Assembly (NCBI RefSeq): GCF_002953715.1
Contig: NZ_CP025017.1
Coordinates: 215,540-279,539 of the forward strand
Source of the DNA: Rhizobium leguminosarum
Lineage (GTDB): Bacteria > Pseudomonadota > Alphaproteobacteria > Rhizobiales > Rhizobiaceae
Length of the DNA: 64,000 bases
Direction of reading: 5' to 3'
The notes beneath the pieces are model-generated. The model made no database searches, was not told the DNA's origin, and was given only the letters and a program-made list of their open reading frames with translations. The translations under genes and the position numbers were made by a program. Of the stretch, positions 1 to 8,410 are shown one piece after another. The first letter of the stretch is position 1. Every line of letters starts with the position of its first letter.

Positions 1-156
1 GACAATAGGGATTGGTCTCCTTAGTGTCCTAGGCTCGCCGCAGCACCGCCGGAGCGAGCATGAGCCGATTTGACGAGCATGCAACGGAATGCCGGCTTAC
101 GCACAAGCGTCCGTGCCATCGGACATCAATGCCTTGATGTGCTCAGGGCATCAGCC
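1..156. other. Window edge, no gene recognised
   Basis: This stretch lies beyond the 3' end of the IclR-type gene. I see no convincing coding frame, RNA gene or strong terminator hairpin in it. It may hold the end or flank of a gene outside the window. Confidence 0.4.
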
Positions 157-936
157 TCATTTTGGCCGGGTCGGGGCATGGTCGAGGCCGGCGGCGGCCT
201 TCTTCAGGCAGTCGAGGTAGCGGTCGCGGTTGGCGATGCCATCGTCGCGCGGTGTGACGAGGCAGAGCGTTGCGGCTGCATGACCTTCCTCGCCCCGCAC
301 CGGTACGGCAAAACAGTGGGTGAAGCTGTCGACGATGCTGTTGAAGGTGAAAAGACCTTCACGCTCGGCTTGGCGTACCTCGGCGATGAAGGTTTGCGGC
401 TCGAGCCATTCGCCGTTCGGCAGGCGAAAATCCTGCGGCGGAATGAAGTTCAGGATGTCCTGATCCGACAGATGCGCGACGAGCAGGCGGCCCGACGCCG
501 TCCACGGGATCGGCACCGATTGCCCGACATCCGTCGAAATGCGGAAGGGGCGCGCGCCTTCGCGCATGCGGACGACCGTGTATCTGTTTCCATCCAGCAT
601 GCAGAACTGCGCCGTTTCCCGCGTCTCGCCGGCAAGCTGTTCCAGCGCCGCCTCGCATTCGCGGGTGAAGTCGAAATGGTTCTCATAGGCTGCGCCGAGG
701 AAATACAGCTTGCGGCCGAGATAGACACGCCCCTCGCCGCCGGTGAATTCCAGAATGCCGTTCTGCAGCAGCAGGTTGACGAGCTCGTAGACCGACGAGC
801 GCGGTGCGCCGATCTGTGCGGCGATTTCGTTCGGCTTCAGGGCCTGCCGCTTCTGGCGCAGGAAATCGAGGATCTCGAAGGCGCGGTCGAGCCCTCGGGC
901 GCGCTTGCCGGCTGCTTCGTCCTGAACTGCATCCAT
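157..936 (-). CDS. IclR family transcriptional regulator
   Basis: A 259-residue DNA-binding regulator. An N-terminal winged helix-turn-helix (about residues 14-75, with the stretch IGAPRSSVYELVNLLLQNG as recognition region) is followed by the IclR effector-binding domain (about 85-255), the usual architecture and length. I chose the ATG at 936 because the protein starts directly before the helix-turn-helix there; an upstream in-frame start would add an arginine-rich 51-residue tail that the family lacks. It is divergent from the ribose-type ABC transporter operon starting at 1156, and an 18-bp partial palindrome lies between them (1091-1108). By position it probably senses the transported compound or a breakdown product. 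The ligand is unknown. Confidence 0.9.
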   Translation of the reverse strand: MDAVQDEAAGKRARGLDRAFEILDFLRQKRQALKPNEIAAQIGAPRSSVYELVNLLLQNGILEFTGGEGRVYLGRKLYFLGAAYENHFDFTRECEAALEQLAGETRETAQFCMLDGNRYTVVRMREGARPFRISTDVGQSVPIPWTASGRLLVAHLSDQDILNFIPPQDFRLPNGEWLEPQTFIAEVRQAEREGLFTFNSIVDSFTHCFAVPVRGEEGHAAATLCLVTPRDDGIANRDRYLDCLKKAAAGLDHAPTRPK

Positions 937-1090
937 TGCTGTCGATCCCTTTTTTGCCCGGCCAAGCTTTTCAAGCCGTCTGCCGCATCTGTCAATCGAT
1001 CCCGTCATTCCCAGCGAATGAAATTTTTGCACCCCTCTTGCGAGGTAAAAAAATCGGCATAAGATCGCCTCGTCCGGTATATAGATCACA

Positions 1091-1108
1091 TGTACATTAT
1101 ATTGGACA
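1091..1108. promoter_or_regulatory. Candidate IclR operator, site 1
   Basis: The 18 bases TGTACATTATATTGGACA form an imperfect palindrome (TGTnCA, six A/T-rich bases, TGGACA) 48 bp upstream of the transporter start and divergent from the IclR gene. Two related 18-mers occur at 10643-10660 and 10663-10680. Assignment to the IclR protein is inference from position and symmetry. Confidence 0.5.
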
Positions 1109-1155
1109 TAGATGGCAAGCGGTCAACGCTGCCGCACACAAAAAAGGGGATCGAC

Positions 1156-2229
1156 ATGAAGAATTTTGAAAACGGCATTTCCGCTTCGCTGCGCCGCCGC
1201 CTTCTTGCGGGTGCTGCCGCCGCTGCGGCACTCCTCGTCTTTTCGGCCGGCACAGCCTCGGCCGCCGCCAATTGCATCAAGGGTGACAGAAGGGCGCCCT
1301 ATACGATCGGCTGGGCGAACATCTACTCGGTGCCGACCTGGATGAAGCAGACCGAAGGCACCATCACGGCTGAAGTGGAGGAGCTGAAGAAGGCGGGCCT
1401 TGTGAAGGACCTGATGATCACGGACGCGCAGGGCAACGCCCAGACGCAGATCCAGCATATCCAGTCGATGATCGACGCCAATGTCGATGCCATCGTGGTG
1501 ATCGCCGGTTCCTCCAACGCGCTCGACCGCGTCATATCAGATGCCTGCGACAAGGGCATCGCCGTCGTGAATTTCGACAGCCTTGTCAACACCGACAAGG
1601 TGACGGCGAAGATCAACACCGATTCCAACGAATGGGGCGCGACCGCTGCCAAGTGGATGGTCAGCCAGCTCGGCGGCAAGGGCAAGATCATCATCATGAA
1701 CGGCCCGGCCGGCATTTCGGTGAGCGACGACCGCCGCAAGGGCGCCCAGCCGGTCCTCGACGCCAATCCCGGTCTCCAGGTGATCACCGAGACGAACACG
1801 GAGTATAACGTCGCCCCGGCACAGGAAGCGATGACCAGCCTGCTCTTCGCCAATCCCGAAATCGACGGCGTGCTGTCGCTCGGCGGCGCGCTGTCGGCCG
1901 GCTCCGTCCTGGCCTTCGAGCGTCAGGGCCGCGACCAGGTGCCGACAACAGGCGAAAACGCCAGGCAGTTCCTGGAGCTCTGGAAGGAGAAGGGACTGAA
2001 GGGCTGGGCCACCATGCAGCCCAACTGGCTCGGCGCGCTTTCCGTTTACACCGCCGTGCAGGCGCTGGAAGGCAAGGACGTTCCGGCCTTCGTCAAGGTG
2101 CCGCTGCCTGTCATCGACGACAGCACGATCGGCAGCTACCTCGCCCGGGCCGACAAGTTCCCGGCTGACGGCTATATCTACTCGGACTACGACAAGGCGC
2201 TCTTCGACAAGCTGCTTGCCGCCAAGTAA
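1156..2229 (+). CDS. Periplasmic sugar-binding protein of a ribose-type ABC transporter
   Basis: A 357-residue substrate-binding protein of the type I periplasmic fold (RbsB/Peripla_BP_4 class). Residues 1 to about 36 are a long Sec signal peptide with an arginine cluster (LRRRLLAG), an alanine-rich core and an ASA-type cleavage site, so the mature protein is periplasmic. Typical fold landmarks follow, such as DAIVVIAGSSNALD and DGVLSLGGALSAGS. The ATG at 1156 is preceded by AAAGGGGA. It is the first gene of an operon with the ATPase and two permeases just downstream. The substrate cannot be read from sequence; the enzymes downstream suggest an amino or acylated compound rather than plain ribose. 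Confidence 0.9.
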   Translation: MKNFENGISASLRRRLLAGAAAAAALLVFSAGTASAAANCIKGDRRAPYTIGWANIYSVPTWMKQTEGTITAEVEELKKAGLVKDLMITDAQGNAQTQIQHIQSMIDANVDAIVVIAGSSNALDRVISDACDKGIAVVNFDSLVNTDKVTAKINTDSNEWGATAAKWMVSQLGGKGKIIIMNGPAGISVSDDRRKGAQPVLDANPGLQVITETNTEYNVAPAQEAMTSLLFANPEIDGVLSLGGALSAGSVLAFERQGRDQVPTTGENARQFLELWKEKGLKGWATMQPNWLGALSVYTAVQALEGKDVPAFVKVPLPVIDDSTIGSYLARADKFPADGYIYSDYDKALFDKLLAAK

Positions 2230-2252
2230 TCCCCGCGTTGAGGAAAGCCGTC

Positions 2253-3767
2253 ATGATGGAAGAAAGACCCCTGCTGGAAGCCCGGCAGGTGTTCAGGGGA
2301 TTTTTCGGCAATCCCGTTTTGAAGGGCGTCGATATCGCCCTTCTGCCGGGCAGGGTTCACGCCCTGCTCGGCGAAAACGGCGCCGGCAAGTCCACGCTGA
2401 TCAACCTCCTGTCCGGCGCTCTCCAGCCGGACGGCGGTTCCATCCTCGTCGACGGCAAGCCGGTCGAGCGCTTCAGCCCGGCGGCTGCGCGCGGTGCGGG
2501 TATTGCCGTCGTTCAGCAGGAACTGAGCCTCACGGCCAGTCTCTCGATTGCCGAAAACATCGGGCTCGGCGCCTTTCCGCGCCGGTTCGGTCTCATCGAT
2601 TACAGAGCGCTTCATCGCGGCGTGTCAGACGTCTGCGATATGGTGGGGCTCACCGAGCCGCTCGACATGCCGGTCGCCGACCTCGCGCTTGGCCGCCGTC
2701 AGATGGTGGAGATCGCCAAGGCGCTGTTTCGCAAGCCGCGTGTGCTCATTCTGGACGAGCCGACCTCATCGCTTTCCGCACATGAAGCCGGCATCCTTGC
2801 CCGCCTGATCGAGACGCTGAGAGACCGCGGCACCGCACTTCTCTATATTTCCCACCGCCTCAACGAGGTGCAGGCGCTCTGCTCGCATGTCACAGTGCTG
2901 AAGGACGGCTTGGTCACCGCCGACCAGTCGCTGTCCGGCATCGACGGCGAAGGGCTGGTGCGCCTGATGGTCGGCCGCGAGACCGGCGACCTGTTCCCGC
3001 CGCGCTCCGTCACTGCACCCGGGGCGATGCGCATCAGCGTCGAAGGTTTTTCCGCAGGCATGGTGCGTGACATCGGCTTCTCCGCCCGCGCCGGCGAGAT
3101 CGTCGGCATCGGCGGGCTCGTGGGACAAGGGCAGGAAGACTTGCTGCTTGGCCTTTACGGCGCGATTCCAGCCTCGGCCGGTCGGGCGGAGGTATCCGGC
3201 AAACCCGCCCTGCCCGGCCATGTCGGCGAGGCGAATGCCGCCGGCATCGTTTATGTCCCGGCCGACCGCAAGCATGAGGGGCTGGTGCTGCCGCACTCCA
3301 TCGCATCCAATCTCATCCTGCCCTCGCTTGGACGGCTCGCCGGCAAGGGCTTACGCGACCGACCGGCGGAAAACGGTCTGGTCGCCGATCTCGCGCGCCG
3401 GCTGACGATCAAGGGCGACACGGCCCGCCCGGTGCAGGCGCTTTCCGGCGGCAACCAGCAAAAGGTGGCGCTCGCCAAATGGCTGCCGCTCGATCCCTCC
3501 GTTCTGCTGCTCAACGATCCGACGCGCGGCGTCGACATCGAGACCAAGCGGGAAATCTATCTCATGCTCCGCGCCTTCGCCGCTGAGGGGCGGCTGGTCA
3601 TTTTGGCCAGTTCCGATACGCCGGAACTCGTGCATCTCTGCGACCGTGTCGTGGTTCTGCGCGAGGGGCGCGTCGCTGCGTCGCTGTCGCAGGATGAAAT
3701 CAGCGAAGGGGCGATCGTCGGCGCGGCCATGGGCATCACCACCACGAAGCAGGGAGAGGCGGCATGA
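2253..3767 (+). CDS. Sugar ABC transporter ATP-binding protein (RbsA-like, two ABC domains)
   Basis: A 504-residue duplicated ATPase energising the uptake system. The first domain has an intact Walker A (GENGAGKST, residues 40-48) and Walker B (ILDEPTSSLS) but a weak signature (LALGRRQMVEIAK). The second has a good signature (LSGGNQQKV) but a degenerate Walker A region and NDPT in Walker B. This asymmetry is usual for RbsA/XylG/MglA proteins. The ATG at 2253 follows GAGGAAAG; a TTG further upstream is less likely. It overlaps the next gene by four bases, indicating translational coupling. Confidence 0.93.
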   Translation: MMEERPLLEARQVFRGFFGNPVLKGVDIALLPGRVHALLGENGAGKSTLINLLSGALQPDGGSILVDGKPVERFSPAAARGAGIAVVQQELSLTASLSIAENIGLGAFPRRFGLIDYRALHRGVSDVCDMVGLTEPLDMPVADLALGRRQMVEIAKALFRKPRVLILDEPTSSLSAHEAGILARLIETLRDRGTALLYISHRLNEVQALCSHVTVLKDGLVTADQSLSGIDGEGLVRLMVGRETGDLFPPRSVTAPGAMRISVEGFSAGMVRDIGFSARAGEIVGIGGLVGQGQEDLLLGLYGAIPASAGRAEVSGKPALPGHVGEANAAGIVYVPADRKHEGLVLPHSIASNLILPSLGRLAGKGLRDRPAENGLVADLARRLTIKGDTARPVQALSGGNQQKVALAKWLPLDPSVLLLNDPTRGVDIETKREIYLMLRAFAAEGRLVILASSDTPELVHLCDRVVVLREGRVAASLSQDEISEGAIVGAAMGITTTKQGEAA

Positions 3768-4726
3768 GCACGAGGTCGTCATCCCGGCTCTACGGCTCGA
3801 TCCAGCTCCGCCGCAACCGCGGCCTTGCCGGCCTCTATCTGGTCGTCGCCGCCTTTCTCATCCTCTATGCGCTGCTCTTTCCCGGCATCCTTTCGATCGG
3901 CGGCTTCTCCAAGTTCACGCAGAACTGGTTCCCGCTCGCGCTCGTCACCATGGCGCAGGCACTGCTCATGCTGAACGGCGGCATTACGCTGGCGATCGGC
4001 CCGCTCGTCAGTCTTGGAGCGGTGATCGCCGCGACGACGATGGAAGGGGCGCTTGGCGTCCCGGGAGGCATTCTTGCTGTCTCGCTTGCCGGTCTTTCGA
4101 TCGGTGCCGTCATCGGCGCCATTGTTACCTATCTGAGGCTGCCTGCAATCATCGTTACGCTTGCCGGCTCCTTCATCATCGGCGGGGTCGCACTCATTCT
4201 GCTGCCGCGGCCGGGTGGGTTCATTCCCGATTGGCTGTCGACGGTGCTGGCCGGCCACACGCCCGTCGCCTTCCTGCTGCTCATTGTGATCCTGGCGCTC
4301 TGGAAGGCCTTTCTTGCAACGCCGCTCGGCCTCGGCATCTACGCGGCCGGCGACAATCCGGTCGGCGCGTTCCGCTCGGGCGTCCCGGTCGAACGGGTGA
4401 AGGTCGCAGCCTTCGCCCTGTCCGGCCTTCTCGCCGCCCTGACCGGTCTCTTCGTCGCCGCCCAGACCGGCTCGGGTGATCCCGTCATCGGCACGCCCTT
4501 CACGCTGAACTCGATCGCCGCTGCCGTGCTCGGCGGCGTGGGTTTCCTCGGCGGCAAGGGCACGATGCGCGGCGCGATCTGCGGCAGCCTACTGCTCTCG
4601 GTGATGATCAACGTCATGTTCTTCCTGGGCTTTCCGCCGGTCGCCCAATATGTCGCTCAAGGGTTGATCATCGTTGGCGCAGTCGCCGTTCCGGAACTTC
4701 TCGGGCAATGGAGGGCAAGGCGATGA
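3764..4726 (+). CDS. Sugar ABC transporter permease (RbsC-like), first of two
   Basis: A 320-residue inner-membrane permease of the BPD_transp_2 family with about eight to ten hydrophobic segments. The conserved cytoplasmic coupling region is recognisable around GIYAAGDNPVGAFRSGVPVE, as is the family C-terminal stretch AAAVLGGVGFLGGKGTMRGA. The start overlaps the ATPase stop as ATGA. It should pair with the second permease to form a heterodimeric channel; RbsC-type systems often use one permease twice, so two distinct subunits here is a modest variation. Confidence 0.92.
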   Translation: MSTRSSSRLYGSIQLRRNRGLAGLYLVVAAFLILYALLFPGILSIGGFSKFTQNWFPLALVTMAQALLMLNGGITLAIGPLVSLGAVIAATTMEGALGVPGGILAVSLAGLSIGAVIGAIVTYLRLPAIIVTLAGSFIIGGVALILLPRPGGFIPDWLSTVLAGHTPVAFLLLIVILALWKAFLATPLGLGIYAAGDNPVGAFRSGVPVERVKVAAFALSGLLAALTGLFVAAQTGSGDPVIGTPFTLNSIAAAVLGGVGFLGGKGTMRGAICGSLLLSVMINVMFFLGFPPVAQYVAQGLIIVGAVAVPELLGQWRARR

Positions 4727-5664
4727 ACATGATCAGGTCCGTGTTCCGCAATCCGCCGCTCCTGACCTTTCTTCTGGTCGCGCTCGTCTGGATCGTCGCA
4801 AGCGTCTCGCTGCGTGGTTTCGGCGCCTATGGCCATCTGCGCTACCTGGTAGAACTCGCCGCGGTGATCGGCATTGCCGCCGCCGGGCAGACGCTCGTCA
4901 TTCTGATGGGCGGCATCGATCTCTCCGTCGGCGCGGTCATCACCGTCACGGCGATCCTGCTACCCCTGATCTCGCCCGCCTGGGACCCGACCGGCCTCGC
5001 CGGCATCGCGGCGGCCCTTGCCATCGCCACCGGCATCGGCCTGATGAACGGCGCCGGTGCTGCCTATCTTCGCGTGCCGCCGATCATCATGACGCTTGCC
5101 ATGGCGACCTTCCTGCAGGGCCTGCTCGTCATCGTCGCCGGCGGCAGCGCGGTCACCGTCAGCAACCCAGCGGTCATTCTGCTCGGGCAGGCGCGGCCGC
5201 TCGGCATTCCCTCAGGCATCATTCTGTGGCTCGTCGTCTCGATCGTCGTCCTGCTGCTCGTCCACCGCATGCCGATCGGCGCACGGTTCCTGGCGCTTGG
5301 GGCGAACCCGCTGGCGGCCCGGCTTTCCGGCGTCAGCGTGACGCGCAACACGCTGATCGTCCACACTCTGTCGGGCTTTTTCGCAGGGCTTGCGGGCATT
5401 CTCGTGCTCGGCATGAACCGGCAAGGTTATGTCGGCATTGGCGACCCCTATCTGCTGACCTCGATCGCCGCCGTCGTGCTCGGCGGCACCTCCATCCTCG
5501 GCGGCCGCGGCACCTATGCCGGGACCATCCCGGGGGCGATCCTGCTCGTCACGACGACGGCGCTGATCACCGTCGTCAATGCCTCCCCCGGCTGGCGCTC
5601 GATCATGTTCGGCACCTTGATCCTCGCTCTTCTGCTGGTTTCCGGCCGGGAGGCGCGCCGATGA
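4723..5664 (+). CDS. Sugar ABC transporter permease (RbsC-like), second of two
   Basis: A 313-residue membrane permease of the same family as its upstream neighbour, with the landmarks AAAGQTLVILMGGIDLSVGA, FLALGANPLAARLSGVSV and VVLGGTSILGGRGTYAGT. The ATG at 4723 overlaps the preceding TGA and is preceded by GGAGGGC. An alternative ATG fifteen bases upstream is less likely because the ribosome-binding site would fall inside the coding part. Its own stop overlaps the amidohydrolase start, so transporter and first enzyme are coupled. Confidence 0.92.
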   Translation: MNMIRSVFRNPPLLTFLLVALVWIVASVSLRGFGAYGHLRYLVELAAVIGIAAAGQTLVILMGGIDLSVGAVITVTAILLPLISPAWDPTGLAGIAAALAIATGIGLMNGAGAAYLRVPPIIMTLAMATFLQGLLVIVAGGSAVTVSNPAVILLGQARPLGIPSGIILWLVVSIVVLLLVHRMPIGARFLALGANPLAARLSGVSVTRNTLIVHTLSGFFAGLAGILVLGMNRQGYVGIGDPYLLTSIAAVVLGGTSILGGRGTYAGTIPGAILLVTTTALITVVNASPGWRSIMFGTLILALLLVSGREARR

Positions 5665-6617
5665 CGGAGCTCTACGACGGGCCGGTGATCGACCCGCATC
5701 ACCATCTCTGGGACCTCAGCCTGCAACGCCATCCCTGGCTGCAGAAGGCGCGCACATCCGGCGAGGAGATGGTTTTCGGAAGCCTCGCACCGATCCTACG
5801 CGACTATGCTATCGACGATTATCGCGCCGATGCTGCTCGCCAGAACGTCGTTGCAACCGTGCATGTGGAGGCCGGCTGGTCCGTTGCCTACCCGCTCGAA
5901 GAGAGCCGCTGGCTGGATGGTCTCGACCGCAGCTCCGGCGTGGCACGCCGTTATATCGCGCGCGTGCCCCTCGACGGGCCGGACGCTATGCGCCTGCTCG
6001 AGGCGGAAGCGGCAAACCCGAATGTCGTCGGCATCCGTGATATTTTGAGCTGGCATCCGGACGCGGCGAAGAGTTTTGCTTCGCGCCCGAACCGCATGGA
6101 CGATCCCGCCTGGCGGGCGGGACTTGCCCATGCCACGCGGCTCGGACTGGTCTTCGACCTTATGCTTTATCCCTGGCAGATGAATGAGGCGCTCGAACTG
6201 GTGCGTGCTTTTCCGCAAACGCTTTTCGTGCTCAACCACGGCGGCAGCCCGGCTGACCGGACGGAGGACGGCATGGCGCTCTGGCGCCGTGGTCTGCGGG
6301 CGCTTGGCAACGAGCCGAATCTGCGCCTGAAGATTTCCGACCTCGTCGCCTATGACAATAAGTGGACGCTCGAAAGCCTGCGGCCGGTGATCGAGCATTG
6401 CCTTGATTGTTTCGGTCCGGCGCGCGCCATGTTCGCGAGCGACTTTCCGGTTGCGGGCCTGCATGCCTCTTTCGATGAGGTCTACCAGGTTTTCCGCACG
6501 GTCGCCTCGCAGCTCTCTTACGACGAGCAGCGCGCCCTGTTCTTTGCCACCGCCAATGACACCTATCGCCTCGGCATCGCCGACCCGGCCGAGATCAGGA
6601 GTGGCTGCCATGTCTGA
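5661..6617 (+). CDS. Amidohydrolase family 2 (fuconolactonase/dicarboxylate-lactonase type TIM barrel)
   Basis: A 318-residue metal-dependent hydrolase. The N-terminus has the family's metal-binding cluster HHHLW (residues 13-17). A further histidine sits in VLNHGG, and the conserved aspartate in MFASDFPV near the C-terminus. Members open lactone rings or decarboxylate/hydrolyse small acids in the cytoplasm. It overlaps the permease by four bases and its stop overlaps the next ATG, so it belongs to the same operon. Substrate not determinable; the neighbouring RidA and deacylase suggest a nitrogen-containing or acylated metabolite. Confidence 0.88.
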   Translation: MTELYDGPVIDPHHHLWDLSLQRHPWLQKARTSGEEMVFGSLAPILRDYAIDDYRADAARQNVVATVHVEAGWSVAYPLEESRWLDGLDRSSGVARRYIARVPLDGPDAMRLLEAEAANPNVVGIRDILSWHPDAAKSFASRPNRMDDPAWRAGLAHATRLGLVFDLMLYPWQMNEALELVRAFPQTLFVLNHGGSPADRTEDGMALWRRGLRALGNEPNLRLKISDLVAYDNKWTLESLRPVIEHCLDCFGPARAMFASDFPVAGLHASFDEVYQVFRTVASQLSYDEQRALFFATANDTYRLGIADPAEIRSGCHV

Positions 6618-7919
6618 CCTCCATACCGCGACGGAAAACGTGCTGATCGACGAGCAGGTGCGCGGCTTTCCGCCGGGCAATCCGCCGCTTCCGCTGGATG
6701 CAATCGGCAAGCAGGGATGGAAGCCCTATGACGGCAGGATGGCCCTGCCGCTGATCTCGCTCGACCGGCAGGCCTTCACCGGAAATGTCGAACTGATGAT
6801 GGCCTATGTGAAGAGCCACGGCGCCGATATCGCTCCGCACGCCAAGACACCGATGTCGATGGCGCTGGCGGAGGCACTTCTGGCGGCAGGCGCCTGGGGC
6901 ACGACGGTCGCCGATATCCGCCAGGCCGCCGTCCTGCTCAAGGCGGGACAGCGCCGGCTGATCCTCGCCAACGAGATCGGCGGGGCCGCCGCTGCCCGCC
7001 GGCTCGCGGCCCTGCTTGCCCATTATCCCGATGCGGAACTTCATATCTTCGTGGATTCGACGGCGCTCGCCGAGGCTCTTCGCTCCGCCTGGCAGGAGCG
7101 TGTCGATCTGCCGCCCCTCGGTCTGCTGGTGGAGTTCGGTGCCGGTCGCGCCGGTGCCCGCGGCGTCGCCGCCGCCGAGGCAACCTGGAGGCGATCCTTG
7201 CCGCGGAGACGCCGGCCTTCCGGCTGACCGGCATCGCCGCCTATGAAGGTGCGGCCGCGACCGCCGATGCGGAAGAGACGATGCGTCGCATCGACGCGCT
7301 GATGGCGGTGACATCCGATTTCCTGCCGAAGCTGCGCGCCCGCATCGGCGACGAGCGGTCGCTCCTCGTCACGGCCGGCGGCTCGGTGTTTTTCGACCTC
7401 GTGATTGCCAGGCTTTCAGCCGCCGTTGCGGCCGATCCCGCCTGCCGGCTGGTGCTGCGCAGCGGCGCGATCTTCTTCCACGATCACGGCATCTACGAGC
7501 GCGGCCTTGCCGGCCTCGATGCACGCGGCGGCTTCCGCATCGGCGGCGAGACGGTCTCGGCGGCCGCGGGTTTCCGTCCGGCGCTGCGGGTCTGGGCCGA
7601 GGTCCTCTCCCGGCCGGAGCCGCGGCTGGCGATCTCAGGCATGGGCATGCGCGACGTGGCCATGGACCAAGGCCTGCCACGGCCGTTGGCGCTCTATCGC
7701 AATGGCGCGTATCTCGCCGATCTCGTGGGCGCCGACGTTTTCCGCCTCAACGATCAACACGCCTTCGTGGCCCTTGCCGAGGGCAGCGACGTTGCGGTCG
7801 GCGACGTTATCGAGTGCGGCATCTCGCATCCCTGCACCTGCCTTGACCGGCATGCCATCCTCTACGGCCTCGACCCGGACCATTCGGTGACGGCGGCCTA
7901 TCTGACCAGCTTCGGCTGA
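6610..7919 (+). pseudogene. D-threonine aldolase / DSD1-like PLP enzyme, interrupted by a frameshift
   Basis: Two adjacent frames together give one full-length PLP enzyme of the alanine-racemase-fold D-threonine aldolase / D-serine dehydratase family. The first (6610 to about 7180) contains the N-terminal barrel with the probable PLP lysine in DIAPHAKTPMSM. The second resumes as GNLEAILAAETPAFRLTG and runs to 7919 with the C-terminal metal-binding part (HPCTCLDRH). The reading frame moves back by one base near 7165-7185, inside GTCGCCGCCGCCGAGG, consistent with loss of a single base in a GCC repeat. Either the gene is inactive in this strain or this is a sequencing error. The start overlaps the amidohydrolase end and the downstream operon continues normally. 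Confidence 0.8.
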
Positions 7920-7955
7920 ACTTTCCCTCCAAAAGCAAGAAAAGGAAAACCCGCC

Positions 7956-8300
7956 ATGATCCAGCGTTATCAGAAAGGTTCGCGTATGAGCCAAGCCGTC
8001 AGCTACGGCGGTCTCGTCTATATTGCCGGCCAGGTCGCGGAAAATCGCAAGGCTGGCATCGAGGATCAGACCCGCGACGTGCTCGGCAAGATCGACGCCC
8101 TTTTGCAAGAAGCCGGTATCGATCGCTCGCGCCTCATCGCCGTCAATGTCTTCCTGCCGGCGATCGTCGATTTCGAGGCGATGAACAGCGTCTATGATGA
8201 CTGGATCGACATCGAAAATCCGCCGGCCCGCGCCTGTACCGAGGCTCGTCTCGCCGATCCCGATCTGCGCGTCGAAATGACCGCGATCGCCGCGCTCTAG
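7956..8300 (+). CDS. RidA/YjgF family protein
   Basis: A 114-residue single-domain protein of the Rid family, normal length. It has the family's features: a central YIAGQVAE strand, an internal DVLGKIDALLQEAG helix, and the C-terminal ENPPARACTEARLADPDLRVEMTAIAAL block with the conserved arginine in PARAC. RidA members hydrolyse reactive enamine/imine intermediates released by PLP enzymes. Its position directly after the PLP enzyme fits that role. The start ATG follows AAGGAAAA. Confidence 0.9.
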   Translation: MIQRYQKGSRMSQAVSYGGLVYIAGQVAENRKAGIEDQTRDVLGKIDALLQEAGIDRSRLIAVNVFLPAIVDFEAMNSVYDDWIDIENPPARACTEARLADPDLRVEMTAIAAL

Positions 8301-8334
8301 CGCATCGGACAGCACGATGCCTAAGTTGAAAGTG

Positions 8335-8379
8335 TTACAGCGTCCTTTGCGCGTCTCAAAAAGACGCGCGGCGCTGTAA
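8335..8379. repeat. Nested inverted repeat in the intergenic space
   Basis: Outer arms TTACAGCG (8335-8342) and CGCTGTAA (8372-8379) enclose an eight-bp stem GCGCGTCT (8349-8356) / AGACGCGC (8362-8369) with a five-base loop. There is no T-run after it, so it is more likely a palindromic intergenic repeat or an mRNA-stabilising structure than a standard terminator. Confidence 0.6.
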
Positions 8380-8410
8380 CGGCATCGCAACCGCCCGCAC
8401 TGGAGACATC

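Noticed and set aside
70..1062. Long plus-strand frame opposite the IclR gene
   Set aside because: It mirrors the IclR coding frame on the other strand and has no domain or ribosome-binding site.
4674..5660. Plus-strand extension upstream of the amidohydrolase
   Set aside because: Arginine- and histidine-rich sequence overlapping the second permease; the amidohydrolase begins at 5661.
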